Shown here: positions 15,181-15,558 of the stretch, in pieces
How the letters are laid out: every line of letters starts with the position of its first letter
How positions within the stretch are numbered: position 1 is the first letter of the stretch
Source of the DNA: Bacteroidales bacterium UBA6207
GTDB taxonomy: Bacteria > Bacteroidota > Bacteroidia > Bacteroidales > F082
Length of the DNA stretch: 15,558 nucleotides
Assembly (NCBI GenBank): GCA_002421995.1
Contig: DISP01000193.1
Location: forward strand, 1 to 15,558
Reading direction: 5' to 3'
The notes under the pieces: model-generated
The model's input: only the letters and a program-made list of their open reading frames with translations
Database searches by the model: none
Told to the model about the DNA's origin: nothing
Position numbers and translations under genes: made by a program

Positions 15181-15303
15181 TCGGCTGCCGCTGCACATAA
15201 AACTTTGTAAACGGCCGGCTTGGCTAATGAAATTGTAAGCTGTTCAAAGTCAAACCGTTTCACTGTATCAATAGCCGTTCTTTTGAATAAAGAATATGTT
15301 TGG

Positions 15304-15317
15304 CCTTTTGCAAAAGG
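15304..15317. repeat. 14-base perfect palindrome upstream of elbB
   Basis: CCTTTTGCAAAAGG lies 24 bases upstream of the -33 element of elbB, a position suited to an activator or repressor. About one such palindrome is expected by chance in a window of this size, so support is weak. Confidence 0.25.
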
Positions 15318-15340
15318 TTATATAGAATAATGCTTCTTTC

Positions 15341-15371
15341 TTGTAAAAAACATCCCAAAGGTCTATCTTTG
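15341..15371 (+). promoter_or_regulatory. Bacteroidota-type promoter of elbB
   Basis: TTG at 15341-15343, a 20-base spacer and TATCTTTG at 15364-15371 (exact TAnnTTTG) form the best promoter in the window. The transcript would start near 15375 with a leader of about 23 bases. Confidence 0.7.
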
Positions 15372-15397
15372 TGGGCGATCAAATAAAATGAATTGAG

Positions 15398-15558
15398 ATG
15401 AAAAAGTTTGCAGTTGTTTTGGCAGGATGCGGTGTATATGATGGCGCAGAAATTCATGAAGCCACGCTGGCCATGTTGGCAATAAAGGAAGCAGGAGCTG
15501 ATTACCAATGTTTTGCACCCGACATCAACCAATTTCACGTGATCAATCACCTGACGGG
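15398..15558 (+). CDS. elbB: ElbB, DJ-1/PfpI-family glyoxalase (3' end missing)
   Basis: ATG at 15398 opens a frame that runs off the window after 53 codons. The visible N-terminus MKKFAVVLAGCGVYDGAEIH, then CFAPD near residue 38 and VINHLTG at the end, is almost the start of E. coli ElbB (isoprenoid biosynthesis protein with amidotransferase-like domain; the family has glyoxalase III-like activity). E. coli ElbB has about 217 residues, so roughly a quarter is here. The nucleophilic Cys of the DJ-1 fold lies later and cannot be checked. A strong promoter precedes it; an earlier ATG at 15388 is followed by a stop two codons later and is not used. Confidence 0.9.
   Translation, partial: MKKFAVVLAGCGVYDGAEIHEATLAMLAIKEAGADYQCFAPDINQFHVINHLT

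Noticed and set aside
1..15558. CRISPR array, defence island, prophage or insertion sequence
   Set aside because: No regularly spaced repeats, transposase, integrase or terminal inverted repeats are visible; gene content is core envelope functions.

Overview
This window looks like ordinary chromosomal DNA of a Bacteroidota (Bacteroidetes) bacterium, probably a Bacteroidales-type or related environmental lineage. The evidence is the protein repertoire: a Reg_prop propeller sensor kinase, an M56 peptidase fused to a TonB C-terminal domain, a carboxypeptidase-regulatory-like secreted protein and a DUF6146-like lipoprotein. Several genes also carry a TAnnTTTG -7 element typical of the phylum's sigma factor, and none has a strong Shine-Dalgarno sequence. 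I see no tRNA, rRNA, CRISPR array, insertion sequence or phage gene.

Layout. (1) 1-3371, plus strand: the 3' part of a YceI-family gene overlaps, by ATGA, a large membrane sensor histidine kinase of the LytS/His_kinase type. No response regulator is in view. (2) 3393-4277, minus strand: ftsX, convergent with the kinase. It is divergent from (3) 4440-5072, plus strand, a small secreted protein with a CarboxypepD_reg-like domain, a TTG start and a good Bacteroidota promoter. (4) 5079-5591, minus strand: a minimal MscS-type channel. (5) 5724-7416, minus strand: a blaI-blaR1-like operon encoding a BlaI/MecI repressor and an M56 antirepressor with a C-terminal TonB domain. A clear terminator follows it. 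A dyad AACTAA-N4-TTAGTT lies upstream of blaI, and a second copy lies between blaR1 and the terminator, upstream of mscS. (6) 7568-7894, plus strand: a Gdx/SugE-like SMR exporter divergent from blaI, followed by a small DUF6146-like lipoprotein (7962-8360). (7) 8396-11475, minus strand: the cell-elongation pair mrdA (PBP2) and rodA, overlapping by ATGA. (8) 11658-14078, plus strand: a secreted S9 serine peptidase closely resembling glutamyl endopeptidase (S9D, the plant chloroplast CGEP type). (9) 14365-15180, plus strand: a lipoprotein M48 metallopeptidase. (10) 15398 to the window end, plus strand: the 5' end of elbB behind a strong promoter.

How the genes may work together. Envelope functions dominate: peptidoglycan elongation (mrdA-rodA), division (ftsX), envelope proteolysis (M48, S9), mechanosensitive release (mscS) and efflux (SMR). 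The most interesting regulatory signal is the pair of BlaI-type dyads bracketing the blaI-blaR1 operon. Together with the divergent exporter and the adjacent mscS, they suggest a small envelope-stress regulon. This is inference from sequence geometry only.
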